A stretch of DNA of 48,747 bases from Gemmatimonadota bacterium (lineage in GTDB: Bacteria > Gemmatimonadota > Gemmatimonadetes > Gemmatimonadales > Gemmatimonadaceae), in NCBI GenBank assembly GCA_028287345.1, contig JAQBPV010000010.1:1-48747 (forward strand). Direction: 5' to 3'. The notes under the pieces were generated by a model. The model did no database searches. It saw only the letters and a list, made by a program, of their open reading frames with translations, and had not been told where the DNA came from. A program made the position numbers and the translations under genes. Below, one piece after another: positions 17,078 to 25,644 of this stretch (the first letter of the stretch is position 1; every line of letters begins with the position of its first letter).

Positions 17078-19069
17078 TTAGTGAGCGTCCTCGAGCGGTG
17101 TGAGCAGCCACGCGTACAGTGCGTTGACCATGATGAGCGCGCCGCCGATCATCGTGGCGAGGGCGAGCGGCATCTTGCCGGTGTGAATGAAGATGAGGCC
17201 ACTGAACATGATGATCATGCCGGCTGCGCAGATGAGCGGCTTGATCGTCGGGTTGGGCATCGGGATGTGGAGTTCCTTCGCCGTCTTGCCCGAGGCGTGC
17301 TCGATGTGCATGCCCGACTCGGCGGCCTGCTTGGGATCGTTGCCGATCGGGTTGGGATGCGCGGCACCTGCATGCTTGCTCGCGACATCCACGTCGAGAC
17401 GCTTGTCGCCATTCGCTGTGTGCGGGACCTCGGCCGTGAGGGCCGGGCTCTTCATGTCCCACATCGGGTAGCGTGACGTCACGCGCGGAATCTTGGCGAA
17501 GTTGTACTCGGGCGGCGGCGACGGGATCGACCACTCGAGCGTACCACCACCCCACGGGTCGTTGCCGGCAATCGCGCCCTTCTTGAAGCTGCGGAAGAAG
17601 TTCCAGACGAAGATCGCGGTGCCGATGATCAGGATGATCGTACCGTAGGTGCTCATCAGGTTGAACAGCTCCCAGCCCTGTCCTGCCTCGTATGTATAGA
17701 TGCGGCGCGGCATGCCCATCAACCCCGAGAAGTGCATCGGGAAGAAGGTGAGGTTCATGCCGATGAACGTCAGCCAGAAGTGCCAGTTGCCGATCTTCTC
17801 GGAGAGCAGGCGGCCGGTCATCTTCGGGAAGTAGAAGTAGATACCGCCGAAGATGCCCATCATCGAGCCACCGAACAGCACGTAGTGGAAGTGCGCGACG
17901 ATGAAGTAGGTGTCCGTCTGCTGGAGGTCGGCCGGTGGCGAGGCGTGCATGACGCCCGAGATACCACCGATCGTGAACAGCGCCACGAGTGCGATGGCGA
18001 ACTTCATCGACGTCGTGAACTTGATGGAGCCGCCCCACATCGTGAAGATCCAGTTGAAGATCTTCACGCCTGTCGGAATGGCGATGAGCAGCGTGGTGAC
18101 GCCGAACACCGTGTCGCCGATGGCGCCCATGCCGACCGCGAACATGTGGTGCGCCCACACGCCAAAGCCGAGGAAGGCGATGAGCATGGTGGCGTACACC
18201 ATCACTGGATACCCGAAGATGGGCTTCCGCGAGAAGGCAGGAATGATCTCCGACGTGAGGCCGAACGCCGGGAGAATCAGGATGTACACCTCGGGATGTC
18301 CGAACACCCAGAAGAGGTGTTGCCAGAGCAGCGGGTCAGCGCCCGCGGCGATCTCGTAGAACTGCGTGCCGAAGAAGCGATCGAACTGCAGGAAGACCAG
18401 CGCGATGGTGATGACCGGGAAGGCCAGCACGAGCAGGAACTGCACGACGAACGCATTCCACGTGAACATCGGCATACGCATCAGGTTCATTCCTGGCGCG
18501 CGCATGTTGATGATCGTGGTGATGAAGTTGAACGCCGCGGCGAGCGAGCTGACGCCGAGGATCTGGAGGCCGATCACCCAGAAGTCGATGTTCAGGTTCT
18601 GCGAGAACTGCATGGTGGTGAGCGGCGCGTAGCCGAACCATCCGCCGTTGGGCGCCTGTCCGATGAACCACGAGAAGTTCATGAACATCGCGCCGAACAG
18701 GTACACCCAGTAGCTGAAGGCGTTGAGGCGGGGGAAGGCGACGTCGCGCGCGCCGATCTGGAGCGGGATCAGATAGTTGAAGAACGCAGCGGACAGCGGC
18801 ATGATCGCGAGGAAGATCATGGTCGTGCCGTGCATCGTGAACATCTGGTTGTACATCTCGGCCGAAAGGACCTTGCCGTTCGGGTACATCAGCTGCCAGC
18901 GGATGAGGCCTGCCTCTACGCCGCCGACGAGGAAGAAGAAGAGTGCAGTGAACAGGTAGAGCGTGCCGATCCGCTTGTGATCGACCGTGGTGAGCCAGCT
19001 CCAGAGGCCGCTCTCACCGACGTAGCTCTCCGTCGGCGCGTATGCCGGTGCGGTAGCCGTAGTTGCCAT
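17078..19069 (-). CDS. ctaD: Cytochrome c oxidase subunit I, long form
   Basis: The catalytic heme-copper subunit that reduces oxygen to water and pumps protons. At 663 aa it is longer than the usual 520-560. All core motifs are present: FWVFGHPEVYILILPAFG (CuB His and the crosslinked Tyr), WAHHMFAVGM (CuB His pair) and DTYFIVAHFHYVLFGG (heme ligands), which place it in the A-type. The C-terminal extension after about residue 560 carries a polar linker and two extra helices (IKPLICAAGMIIMFSGLIFI and ATMIGGALIMVNALYAWLL). A similar extension occurs in caa3 subunit I. A separate full subunit III is encoded next, so this is not a complete I/III fusion. Confidence 0.97.
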   Translation of the reverse strand: MATTATAPAYAPTESYVGESGLWSWLTTVDHKRIGTLYLFTALFFFLVGGVEAGLIRWQLMYPNGKVLSAEMYNQMFTMHGTTMIFLAIMPLSAAFFNYLIPLQIGARDVAFPRLNAFSYWVYLFGAMFMNFSWFIGQAPNGGWFGYAPLTTMQFSQNLNIDFWVIGLQILGVSSLAAAFNFITTIINMRAPGMNLMRMPMFTWNAFVVQFLLVLAFPVITIALVFLQFDRFFGTQFYEIAAGADPLLWQHLFWVFGHPEVYILILPAFGLTSEIIPAFSRKPIFGYPVMVYATMLIAFLGFGVWAHHMFAVGMGAIGDTVFGVTTLLIAIPTGVKIFNWIFTMWGGSIKFTTSMKFAIALVALFTIGGISGVMHASPPADLQQTDTYFIVAHFHYVLFGGSMMGIFGGIYFYFPKMTGRLLSEKIGNWHFWLTFIGMNLTFFPMHFSGLMGMPRRIYTYEAGQGWELFNLMSTYGTIILIIGTAIFVWNFFRSFKKGAIAGNDPWGGGTLEWSIPSPPPEYNFAKIPRVTSRYPMWDMKSPALTAEVPHTANGDKRLDVDVASKHAGAAHPNPIGNDPKQAAESGMHIEHASGKTAKELHIPMPNPTIKPLICAAGMIIMFSGLIFIHTGKMPLALATMIGGALIMVNALYAWLLTPLEDAH

Positions 19070-19096
19070 TCGTCTGTATCTCCGGTGATTCCGCGG

Positions 19097-20503
19097 TTAC
19101 TTGAGCGCCTGCAGATACGCGACGATGTCGGCGATCTGCTGGTCGTTGAGGCCCGTCTTGGGGATGAATGCCCTGGTGACTCCGTCGTATTCACCGGCGC
19201 CGAGCGTCGGCATCAGGACACCAGGCTTCATGCGGCGCGCATTCTTGATCCAGAGCGACAGGTGCTTCGTGTCGTTCGGATAGATGCCGCCGGCGATGGT
19301 CGAGCGCGATGCGATGTGCGTGAGGTTCGGTCCGATCGTGCCCATCATCATCGGGTTGCCATTGATGCGGTGACATCCGACGCAACCGCCGCCCATCTTC
19401 GTCAGGAAGTCGCGGCCACGCTCCGGATCACCCTTGAGCGACTCGTTGAACGCGAGTCCCGCGGGCAGCGGTGTCGTGGGCATGGTGTGCGCCGGCATCT
19501 TCTCGCGCGGGAAGTTGACGAAGCCCGCCTGCTGCACCGGCGTTGCGCCCATTGTGCTCATGTCGTGCGCAGCCGTTGGCGCCGTCGCAGGATTGGTTCC
19601 GCCAGGGCCGGTCGTCGGCGTCGCCGACAGCTGCGAGCCGCCCTTGGGCGGAGTGGGAACCTCCTGCCGAACCTTCGTGGTGTCCGTTGCCGCTGCCGTC
19701 GCAGCAGGCGCCGGCGCCACCGCTGCCGCCACCGCGCCAAAGGCCGCAGGCGTGAGCTGATGTGCTGCCCACGACTCGAAGTTCGCCGGCGTCACCGTCA
19801 GCACCTTGAAGTGCATGTTGGCGTGCGACGACCCGCAGTACTCGGCACAGAACCCGTTCCACGCATTCTCGGTGACCGAGTCGGGCGTGAACCACAGATG
19901 GTTCAGGCGGTTCGCCATCAGGTCGCGCTTGCCGGCGAGCTGTGGAATGGAGAACGAGTGAATGACGTCCTGCGAGGTGAGCGAGAAGTTCACCTTGCGA
20001 CCGACGGGCAGGTACACCTCGTTTGCCGTGATGAGCGTGTCGACTTTTCCGCCGGCGCCCGTGGTGGTGTACTGCGGATAGCGGAACTCCCACCACCACT
20101 GGTGTCCGATCACCTGCACGTTGAGCGCATCGGCCGTGGCCTTCGCCTGCGACTTGAAGATGACGCGCACCGTGGGCACGGCGATGAACGCGAGGATCAG
20201 CGCGGGAATCGCCGTCCAGAGAATCTCGAGCGTCGTGTTCCCATGCACGTGCTTGGGACGATCGTTCTCGCTGCGGCGGCGATACTTGAAGATCGTGTAG
20301 AGCAGGATGCCCTCCACGAAGATGAAGACGAAGGTCCCCAGATAGATGAGGATCTTGAACAGGTTGCCGACGTCGCGGTTGTTCTCCGTGTGCCCAGTAA
20401 AGATGGAGTTCGGATACTGGGTGCTACACGCAGTGAAGGCGACCGCGAGGATGGCCGGCAGCGCAGCGGCGAGCAGCCGGCGCGGTCGGGAGGGAAAGGG
20501 CAT
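19097..20503 (-). CDS. ctaC: Cytochrome c oxidase subunit II fused to cytochrome c (caa3)
   Basis: A 468-aa subunit II that carries the CuA centre and its own C-terminal cytochrome c, the hallmark of caa3 oxidases. A signal peptide ends in FTAC (Cys26), so it is probably a lipoprotein. Two helices follow, then the CuA domain (GHQWWWEFRYP, VIHSFSIPQL, CAEYCGSSHANMHF). A long Ala/Pro/Thr linker comes next, then a c-type heme site (CVGCH) with a distal Met region (MKPGVLMPTLG). The ATG at 20503 is chosen for its signal peptide and CAAGGA about seven bases upstream; the frame stays open to 20659. It is the first oxidase gene of the operon. Confidence 0.95.
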   Translation of the reverse strand: MPFPSRPRRLLAAALPAILAVAFTACSTQYPNSIFTGHTENNRDVGNLFKILIYLGTFVFIFVEGILLYTIFKYRRRSENDRPKHVHGNTTLEILWTAIPALILAFIAVPTVRVIFKSQAKATADALNVQVIGHQWWWEFRYPQYTTTGAGGKVDTLITANEVYLPVGRKVNFSLTSQDVIHSFSIPQLAGKRDLMANRLNHLWFTPDSVTENAWNGFCAEYCGSSHANMHFKVLTVTPANFESWAAHQLTPAAFGAVAAAVAPAPAATAAATDTTKVRQEVPTPPKGGSQLSATPTTGPGGTNPATAPTAAHDMSTMGATPVQQAGFVNFPREKMPAHTMPTTPLPAGLAFNESLKGDPERGRDFLTKMGGGCVGCHRINGNPMMMGTIGPNLTHIASRSTIAGGIYPNDTKHLSLWIKNARRMKPGVLMPTLGAGEYDGVTRAFIPKTGLNDQQIADIVAYLQALK

Positions 20504-20677
20504 GCGATGTCCTTGTTCCGACAGTGTCGTGAGTAGCGCGATCTCGACCAGATCGCCGCGCTCGAGCGAAGTCCTGCAATCCGGGAAAAGTACCGGGGCC
20601 CAGAGGCGAAAGCAACGCAAAAACAGCGCGCTCAAACAGTGTAGGAGATTCCCCCACACCGCCTTACGGCATCGTCA
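20504..20677. other. Gap upstream of the oxidase operon
   Basis: A 174-nt space between the small gene at 20678 and ctaC, long enough to hold an independent oxidase promoter. I see no clear terminator with a T-run and no small gene here. Confidence 0.35.
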
Positions 20678-21073
20678 TCACTCGCCTGGTTTCCGCGCGC
20701 CTTCGACAGGCTCTTCCTTGACCTCGTGGAGCTCCTTGATCTTCACGATGGCGATCTCCAGTTGCTGGCGCAGCGACCCCACACCCTCGCGCAACATGCG
20801 GATCTTCACCGTCTCGCTGCCGCCACGCGTGGCCACGAGATTCAGGGCAGCCGCCTGATCGGCAATCATGCCGAACTGGCCCTTGAGCATGCCCACGAGC
20901 GGCGAGAGCGTGCGCTTCACCTGCTGCGAGTACATCATCGTCGGCTTGTTCTGCTTCAGCGAGAGGGCGTAGATCTCCACGACTCCATGCAGCTTCTGGA
21001 GCATGAGCGTCGCCTCCTCGATCGTCTTCAGCTTCTGAATGCCCGCGCCGTCGAGCTTGGGTCCTGCCGCCAT
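20678..21073 (-). CDS. Small helical protein of unknown function
   Basis: A 131-aa product without signal peptide or membrane helix; I do not recognise a family. It is almost all predicted helix, with heptad-like stretches (IQKLKTIEEATLMLQKLHGVVEIYAL split over its N-terminal half, and a C-terminal segment around VGSLRQQLEIAIVKIKEL) that could form coiled coils. A GGAG sits four bases before its ATG. It lies 24 nt after the nicotinate phosphoribosyltransferase gene, and 174 nt before ctaC, so it is probably the third gene of the aspartase operon. The tail EEPVEGARKPGE is disordered-looking. Confidence 0.75.
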   Translation of the reverse strand: MAAGPKLDGAGIQKLKTIEEATLMLQKLHGVVEIYALSLKQNKPTMMYSQQVKRTLSPLVGMLKGQFGMIADQAAALNLVATRGGSETVKIRMLREGVGSLRQQLEIAIVKIKELHEVKEEPVEGARKPGE

Positions 21074-21097
21074 TTCACTCCATGTCGAACGGGATGC

Positions 21098-22162
21098 TTA
21101 CTTCACTTTCTCCATTCTACCGTTGGGCCGCAGCTCACGCCCGGCCTTTGCCTGCGGCTGGCCGTCGAGACGCACGACGTCCGCGGTGAAGTCCCAGCGG
21201 CCATCCAGCACCGAGGCGCCCATACCGTAAGCATCTACGGGAACACCTTCTTCCTCGAAATGCCGAATGCGCGAGACGTTGAACCCTCCGGACGCCACGA
21301 TCTTCACATCGCCGAAGCCCTCGGCGTCGAGGGCATTCCGCACGTTCCATACGAGGGCCGTGTTCACGCCGGTCGGCGGAAAGGTGCCCATCTGGGATGC
21401 CACAGACTTGTCGACCATCAACTCGGACGTATCGAGTCGGACGCCCCACAGCCGCCCCTCGAGTGCTCGCGCGACGGCGACACTCGTCGCAACGGAGTCA
21501 TTCTCGTAGTCCACCAGCACGATGAGCGGCACGTCTGCAGGGAGAATCGCTGCCATCGCTAACGCTGCCGCGACGGTATCGCCTCCATGCGCCGCAATGA
21601 GAGCGTGCGGGATCGTACCAACTCCCTTCTTGCCGGTGAACAGGCCCTGCGCATCCGTCGAGACGCTGGCAGCACCACCAACGTGTGCGCTCAATCCGTC
21701 GCCGGGCTGAAGCAGCGCGTGATCGCTCCGCGCACCGAAGAAGTAGATGGGCTTCGGACGCGCGGCATCCACGAGCAGGCGCACGTTCGTACAGACGCGC
21801 GTCCGTCGCGCGATGGTGCCGAGGATCAGCGTCTCGAGGTGGGCGAAGTCGACATACTCGCCTTCGACGAGAAGCACGGTGTCCCATGCCTCGATGCGGT
21901 CGCCCTCGTACAGTGCCTGCACGTCGAGGGCGGCAAAGTCGTCGCTGCAGAGCTTGAGCAACGCGACCGCTTCATCGATGCCGCCCAGCCATCCGTCGCG
22001 CTTGGCGGACACCTGCCAGGTGACGCGCGCCGAACGTCCCGACGCGCGCAGCGCATCGCGCGACCGGTTGAGATAGACGTCGCTGTAGAGGCCAGCCTTG
22101 ATCCGCTCGACCGGCAACTCGAACAGCGCGGGGTCGATACGCTTCTTTCGACGTGGAGGCAT
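21098..22162 (-). CDS. pncB: Nicotinate phosphoribosyltransferase
   Basis: A 354-aa enzyme of NAD salvage that makes nicotinate mononucleotide from nicotinate and PRPP. Family features: IKAGLYSDVYLNRSRDAL near the N-terminus, VEGEYVDFAHLETLILGTIARRT, the ring-binding GTIPHALIAAHGGDT, and LVDYENDS plus VKIVASGGFN, where the sugar-phosphate loop binds. The end VRLDGQPQAKAGRELRPNGRM is common in the family. It follows the aspartase gene by 9 nt, linking aspartate use and NAD metabolism in one transcript. It could be the NAPRT-like homologue group rather than E. coli-type PncB. Confidence 0.85.
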   Translation of the reverse strand: MPPRRKKRIDPALFELPVERIKAGLYSDVYLNRSRDALRASGRSARVTWQVSAKRDGWLGGIDEAVALLKLCSDDFAALDVQALYEGDRIEAWDTVLLVEGEYVDFAHLETLILGTIARRTRVCTNVRLLVDAARPKPIYFFGARSDHALLQPGDGLSAHVGGAASVSTDAQGLFTGKKGVGTIPHALIAAHGGDTVAAALAMAAILPADVPLIVLVDYENDSVATSVAVARALEGRLWGVRLDTSELMVDKSVASQMGTFPPTGVNTALVWNVRNALDAEGFGDVKIVASGGFNVSRIRHFEEEGVPVDAYGMGASVLDGRWDFTADVVRLDGQPQAKAGRELRPNGRMEKVK

Positions 22163-22171
22163 ACGCGCCTT

Positions 22172-24085
22172 CTAGCGCTTCGGGGCCGCGCTACCTATCG
22201 CGATCGTCCCTCTGCTCGGCGTCGGAAAGGACGCCGGTCCGGTCATCGTCTCCGGATTCAGCGCGCGGTCGAGCTGCTCGCGCGTCAACAGCCCGCGCTC
22301 CATCACGAGCTCGAACACTCCTCGGCCGCTCGCCAAGGCGTCGCGGGCGATCTCGGTGCTGGCTTCGTAGCCAATGACTGGAACCAACGCGGTCACTATG
22401 CCGATAGACTGCTCGACGAACTGACGCATGCGATCGGGATTGGCCGTTATGCCGACGATGCAGCGTTCGCGCAGCACAGTGCACGCGTTCCTCATTGCAC
22501 TGAGCCCGGACAAAAGACGGAAGGCAATGACGGGCTCGAACACATTGAGCTGCAGCTGGCCGGCTTCCGCCGCCATCGTCACCGTGATGTCGCCACCGAT
22601 GACGTCGAAGCAAACCTGATTCACGACTTCGGGAATGACGGGATTGACCTTGCCCGGCATGATCGACGAACCGGGCTGCATGGCGGGAAGATTGATCTCG
22701 CCGAAGCCGGCGCGCGGGCCGGAGCTCAAGAGCCGCAGATCATTGCAGATCTTGGAGAGCTTCACTGCACACCGCTTCAACACGCCGCTCAGCTGCACGA
22801 ATGCGCCGGTGTCCGCCGTAGCCTCGACGAGATCGGGAGCGGTGATGAGATCCAACCCCGTGATGCGCGACAGGTTCTCGCGCACCGTCTCGGCGTAGCC
22901 CTGCGGCGCATTGAGGCCCGTACCGATGGCTGTTGCGCCCATGTTGATCTCGCGAATGAGCGCCTGCGCTTCGCCAAGTCGGTCGACGTCTTCCGCGATC
23001 GTATGTCCGAACGCGGCGAACTCCTGACCGAGCGTCATCGGAACGGCGTCCTGCAGCTGCGTGCGGCCCATCTTGAGAAAGGGCGCGAACTCCTTCCCCT
23101 TCTCGAGGAACGCATCGACGAGCTGCCGCATCGCTTCGCGCAGGTCCTCGATGGCCGTGTGCAGCGCGATCTTCACCGCCGTCGGATAGACGTCGTTGGT
23201 GGACTGGCTGAGGTTGACGTGGTTGTTCGGGTGCACGAACTGGTATTCGCCACGCGAATGTCCGGACAGCTCGAGCGCGCGATTGGCGATGACCTCGTTG
23301 ACGTTCATGTTCGTCGACGTGCCGGCGCCGCCCTGAATCATGTCCACGAGGAAATGTTCGTGGTGCCGTCCAGCGCGAATTTCCGCAGCTGCGCGGACGA
23401 TGACGTCGGCCGTTGCCTGTGGAAGAAGGCCCAACTCGGCGTTCGCGACCGCGGCGGCTTCCTTCACGGCGGCAAGCGCCTCGATGAGGTCTGGAAACTC
23501 GCGCAGCGCGATGCCGGTGATCGGAAAGTTCTCGAGCGCGCGGAGGGTCTGGATGCCGTAGAGCGCGTCGTCGGGCACGTCACGGTCGCCGAGGAGATCG
23601 TGCTCGCTGCGGGTATGCGTGCCGCCGAAACCGAGGGTGCGTCCGCGTCCGACGAGCGTTGCGTCAACCGCGGATAGCCGCTGCTTGATGGCTCTCGCCG
23701 CGCGTCCGACGAGTGCGGCGTAGAGCGTCGGCACTTCCTTGAGCATGTCCTGGACTTGCTCCTTGGTCAGGACGTACGCTCTCGTGTTGGTGAGAGCGCG
23801 TGCGCTGGTGCCGTGAATGGAGTCGTCGAGGAGCAGCCCTTCGCCCACCGCTTCGCCGGCGCCGAGTGTGGCGAGGCGCACGGGGCGGGTGTTCTTGCCC
23901 TTTTCGATGGCGACGGCTCCGGAGGCGATGAGCGCCATGAGGCGACGCGGTTGGCCCTCTTCGAAGAGAAGGGCGTCGCACTCGTAGTCGACGGGCTGAA
24001 CGAGCTTGGACAACTGGTGGACGGCGGTGTCCGTGAGCCCATCTAAAAAGCGGAGGGCGCGGAGGGTGTCGCGGTCGGAGGTCAT
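22172..24085 (-). CDS. aspA: Aspartate ammonia-lyase with N-terminal cyclic-nucleotide-binding domain
   Basis: A 637-aa fusion. Residues about 5-130 form a cNMP-binding (CAP-like) fold, with the expected pattern LFEEGQPRRLMALIASGAVAIEKG, GAGEAVGEGLLLDDS and SARALTNTRAYVLTKEQ. From about 158 onward is a full fumarase/aspartase superfamily enzyme: TSTNMNVNEVIANRA, SQSTNDVYPTAVKIA, GRTQLQDAVPMTLG and the signature GSSIMPGKVNP. VNPVIPEVVNQVCF after the signature favours aspartase over fumarase. It would convert aspartate to fumarate and ammonia, possibly controlled by a bound nucleotide or by another ligand. It starts divergently from the asparaginase-like gene and leads an operon with pncB. Confidence 0.9.
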   Translation of the reverse strand: MTSDRDTLRALRFLDGLTDTAVHQLSKLVQPVDYECDALLFEEGQPRRLMALIASGAVAIEKGKNTRPVRLATLGAGEAVGEGLLLDDSIHGTSARALTNTRAYVLTKEQVQDMLKEVPTLYAALVGRAARAIKQRLSAVDATLVGRGRTLGFGGTHTRSEHDLLGDRDVPDDALYGIQTLRALENFPITGIALREFPDLIEALAAVKEAAAVANAELGLLPQATADVIVRAAAEIRAGRHHEHFLVDMIQGGAGTSTNMNVNEVIANRALELSGHSRGEYQFVHPNNHVNLSQSTNDVYPTAVKIALHTAIEDLREAMRQLVDAFLEKGKEFAPFLKMGRTQLQDAVPMTLGQEFAAFGHTIAEDVDRLGEAQALIREINMGATAIGTGLNAPQGYAETVRENLSRITGLDLITAPDLVEATADTGAFVQLSGVLKRCAVKLSKICNDLRLLSSGPRAGFGEINLPAMQPGSSIMPGKVNPVIPEVVNQVCFDVIGGDITVTMAAEAGQLQLNVFEPVIAFRLLSGLSAMRNACTVLRERCIVGITANPDRMRQFVEQSIGIVTALVPVIGYEASTEIARDALASGRGVFELVMERGLLTREQLDRALNPETMTGPASFPTPSRGTIAIGSAAPKR

Positions 24086-24109
24086 AGGCCGAGAAAGGTA
24101 ATGGCAGTC

Positions 24110-24232
24110 AGGCTAGGCTGTCGGCTGCGGCTGCAGCTTAAAACTGAAGGCCTCCGGCTGTGGGCTGAGATCTTCAGCCGTCGGCCGTCAGCCGTAAGTC
24201 CTAAGCTGCAGCCGCAGCCTGCAGCCTAGCCT
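24110..24232. repeat. Large inverted repeat in the aspA/asparaginase divergent region
   Basis: A 31-nt arm at 24110-24140 and its inverted copy at 24202-24232 match at 29 of 31 positions. Between them lies low-complexity CGGCTG/CAGCCG sequence with further small pairings (CTGAAG near 24144, CTTCAG near 24173). It lies 25 nt upstream of the aspA start and 70 nt upstream of the asparaginase-like start, so it occupies most of the shared regulatory space. Confidence 0.7.
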
Positions 24233-24301
24233 ACAGCCGCTCGGTTGGTTGCTTTTGCCGGGGTCGCTCCGTAATTCACGCCATACCTCGAACAGAATCC
24301 C

Positions 24302-25501
24302 ATGTCTCCGACTCGACGCGATTTTCTTGGCGCTGGCGCGCTCACTGCCGCCGGCCTCGTCCTTCCGCGCACTGCTTCTGCGACCCCCTTCATTCGAGTG
24401 GTGGATCGCGCCGAGCCGGTCTCAGCTGGAGCGGCCACGCGGCCCGTCGTCATCGCCAGCGACAATGGAATGCGCGGAGTGAAGGTCGCCTACGACGCCA
24501 TGATGGCCGGCGGCGATCCACTCGACGCGGCCATCGCCGGCGTGAACATCCAGGAGCTCGATCCCAACGACCAGTCGGTGGGTCTCGGTGGCCTTCCGAA
24601 CGCCGACGGCGTCGTGCAGCTCGACGCGAGCGTGATGCACGGGCCGACGAAGCGCGCGGGCTCCGTCGCCTCGCTCGAGGACATCGCGACGCCGTCGCTC
24701 GTGGCGAAGGCTGTGATGGACTACACCGATCACGTCATACTCGTGGGCGCCGGCGCTCGACGGTTCGCCATCGAGATGGGTTTCACACCGGTGAACCTGC
24801 TCACCGACAAGAGCCGTCAGGACTGGCTTCGGTGGCGCGCGCAGTTGAATCCGTACGATGCGCTGCTCGATTACAACGGCACCGTGAAGATCGCGAAACC
24901 CACGCAGCCGCCGACATCATTGCGGCCGGTGTTCCGCCAGGATGCCGACATCGTGAACGGACACGTGTTCTACGACGAACGAGGCGTGGCGCACACGTAT
25001 GGCACGATCAACATGAACGCCGTGACGGCCAGCGGCGACATCGGATCGGTTACGACGACGAGCGGCCTGTCGTGGAAGATTCCCGGCCGAATCGGTGACA
25101 GTCCGATCATCGGCGCCGGGCAATACTGCGACAACGAAGTCGGCGCGGCCGGCTCGACGGGTCGCGGCGAAGCGAACATCAAGGTGTGCGGCGCCTTTCT
25201 GGCGGTGGAGTTCATGCGTCAGGGCATGAGCCCAGAGGCCGCACTGATGAAGGTCATGGAGCGCACGATCGCTATGACGGAGTCGCGGCTGTTGAACGAG
25301 AAGGGCCGGCCGTACTTCGACCTGCAGTTCTACGCGGTCAACAAGAAGGGCGAATTCTCGGGAGCGACGGCGTACGAGGGGAGCAGCTTCGCGGTGTGCG
25401 ACGCACAGGGGCCGCGGCTCGTGAAGGCGGCGTTCCTCTTCAAGCGGGAGGAGCGTCCGACGGGTCGGCCCATTTCCGGGACGATGGTCATCCCGAAATA
25501 A
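24302..25501 (+). CDS. N4-(beta-N-acetylglucosaminyl)-L-asparaginase-like Ntn hydrolase, Tat-exported
   Basis: A 399-aa glycosylasparaginase/isoaspartyl peptidase-family enzyme that splits glycosylated or isomerised asparagine. The Tat signal is clear (TRRDFLGAGALTAAG). The maturation site is YGTINMNAV, with T235 as the nucleophile released by autocleavage. The following motifs match the bacterial glycosylasparaginase pattern: WKIPGRIGDSPIIGAG and AGSTGRGE. The pair before the Thr is YG rather than the more usual HD. It is divergent from aspartase, and together they could take asparagine-type substrates to fumarate. No strong Shine-Dalgarno is seen before the ATG. Confidence 0.87.
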   Translation: MSPTRRDFLGAGALTAAGLVLPRTASATPFIRVVDRAEPVSAGAATRPVVIASDNGMRGVKVAYDAMMAGGDPLDAAIAGVNIQELDPNDQSVGLGGLPNADGVVQLDASVMHGPTKRAGSVASLEDIATPSLVAKAVMDYTDHVILVGAGARRFAIEMGFTPVNLLTDKSRQDWLRWRAQLNPYDALLDYNGTVKIAKPTQPPTSLRPVFRQDADIVNGHVFYDERGVAHTYGTINMNAVTASGDIGSVTTTSGLSWKIPGRIGDSPIIGAGQYCDNEVGAAGSTGRGEANIKVCGAFLAVEFMRQGMSPEAALMKVMERTIAMTESRLLNEKGRPYFDLQFYAVNKKGEFSGATAYEGSSFAVCDAQGPRLVKAAFLFKREERPTGRPISGTMVIPK

Positions 25502-25508
25502 TTGTGTT

Positions 25509-25629
25509 TGTCATCCCGCAGGAGCGAGCGTAGCGAGCGAGTGTCGGGACCTACTTTCGTTGCGCTTATGGCCAGCGATCGAGTATGGACGATAGGTCCC
25601 GACACTCGCTTCGTTCGTGCGGGATGACA
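25509..25629. terminator. Long inverted repeat, probable two-way terminator
   Basis: The left arm (25509-25552) and right arm (25594-25629) are inverted copies sharing TGTCATCCCGCA and GTGTCGGGACCT; the left carries about 8 extra bases of GAGCGA-type repeat. A 41-nt loop separates them. It fills the gap between two convergent genes (asparaginase-like and chemoreceptor). The GGGACCT and TGTCATCCCG words resemble the family-A palindrome at 1869 and 15813, more loosely. Confidence 0.7.
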
Positions 25630-25644
25630 GAGTGGCCGTACGCC

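Noticed and set aside
17078-17400. ctaD as a subunit I/III fusion
   Set aside because: The extension holds only two helices without subunit III motifs, and a full ctaE follows.
17732-20536. A 934-codon open frame on the plus strand opposite ctaD and ctaC
   Set aside because: It is a GC-rich antisense shadow with Arg/Glu/His-biased composition and no motif; the minus strand encodes complete oxidase subunits.
21587-23677. A 696-codon plus-strand frame opposite aspA and pncB
   Set aside because: Antisense shadow with low-complexity charged composition; real enzymes lie on the other strand.
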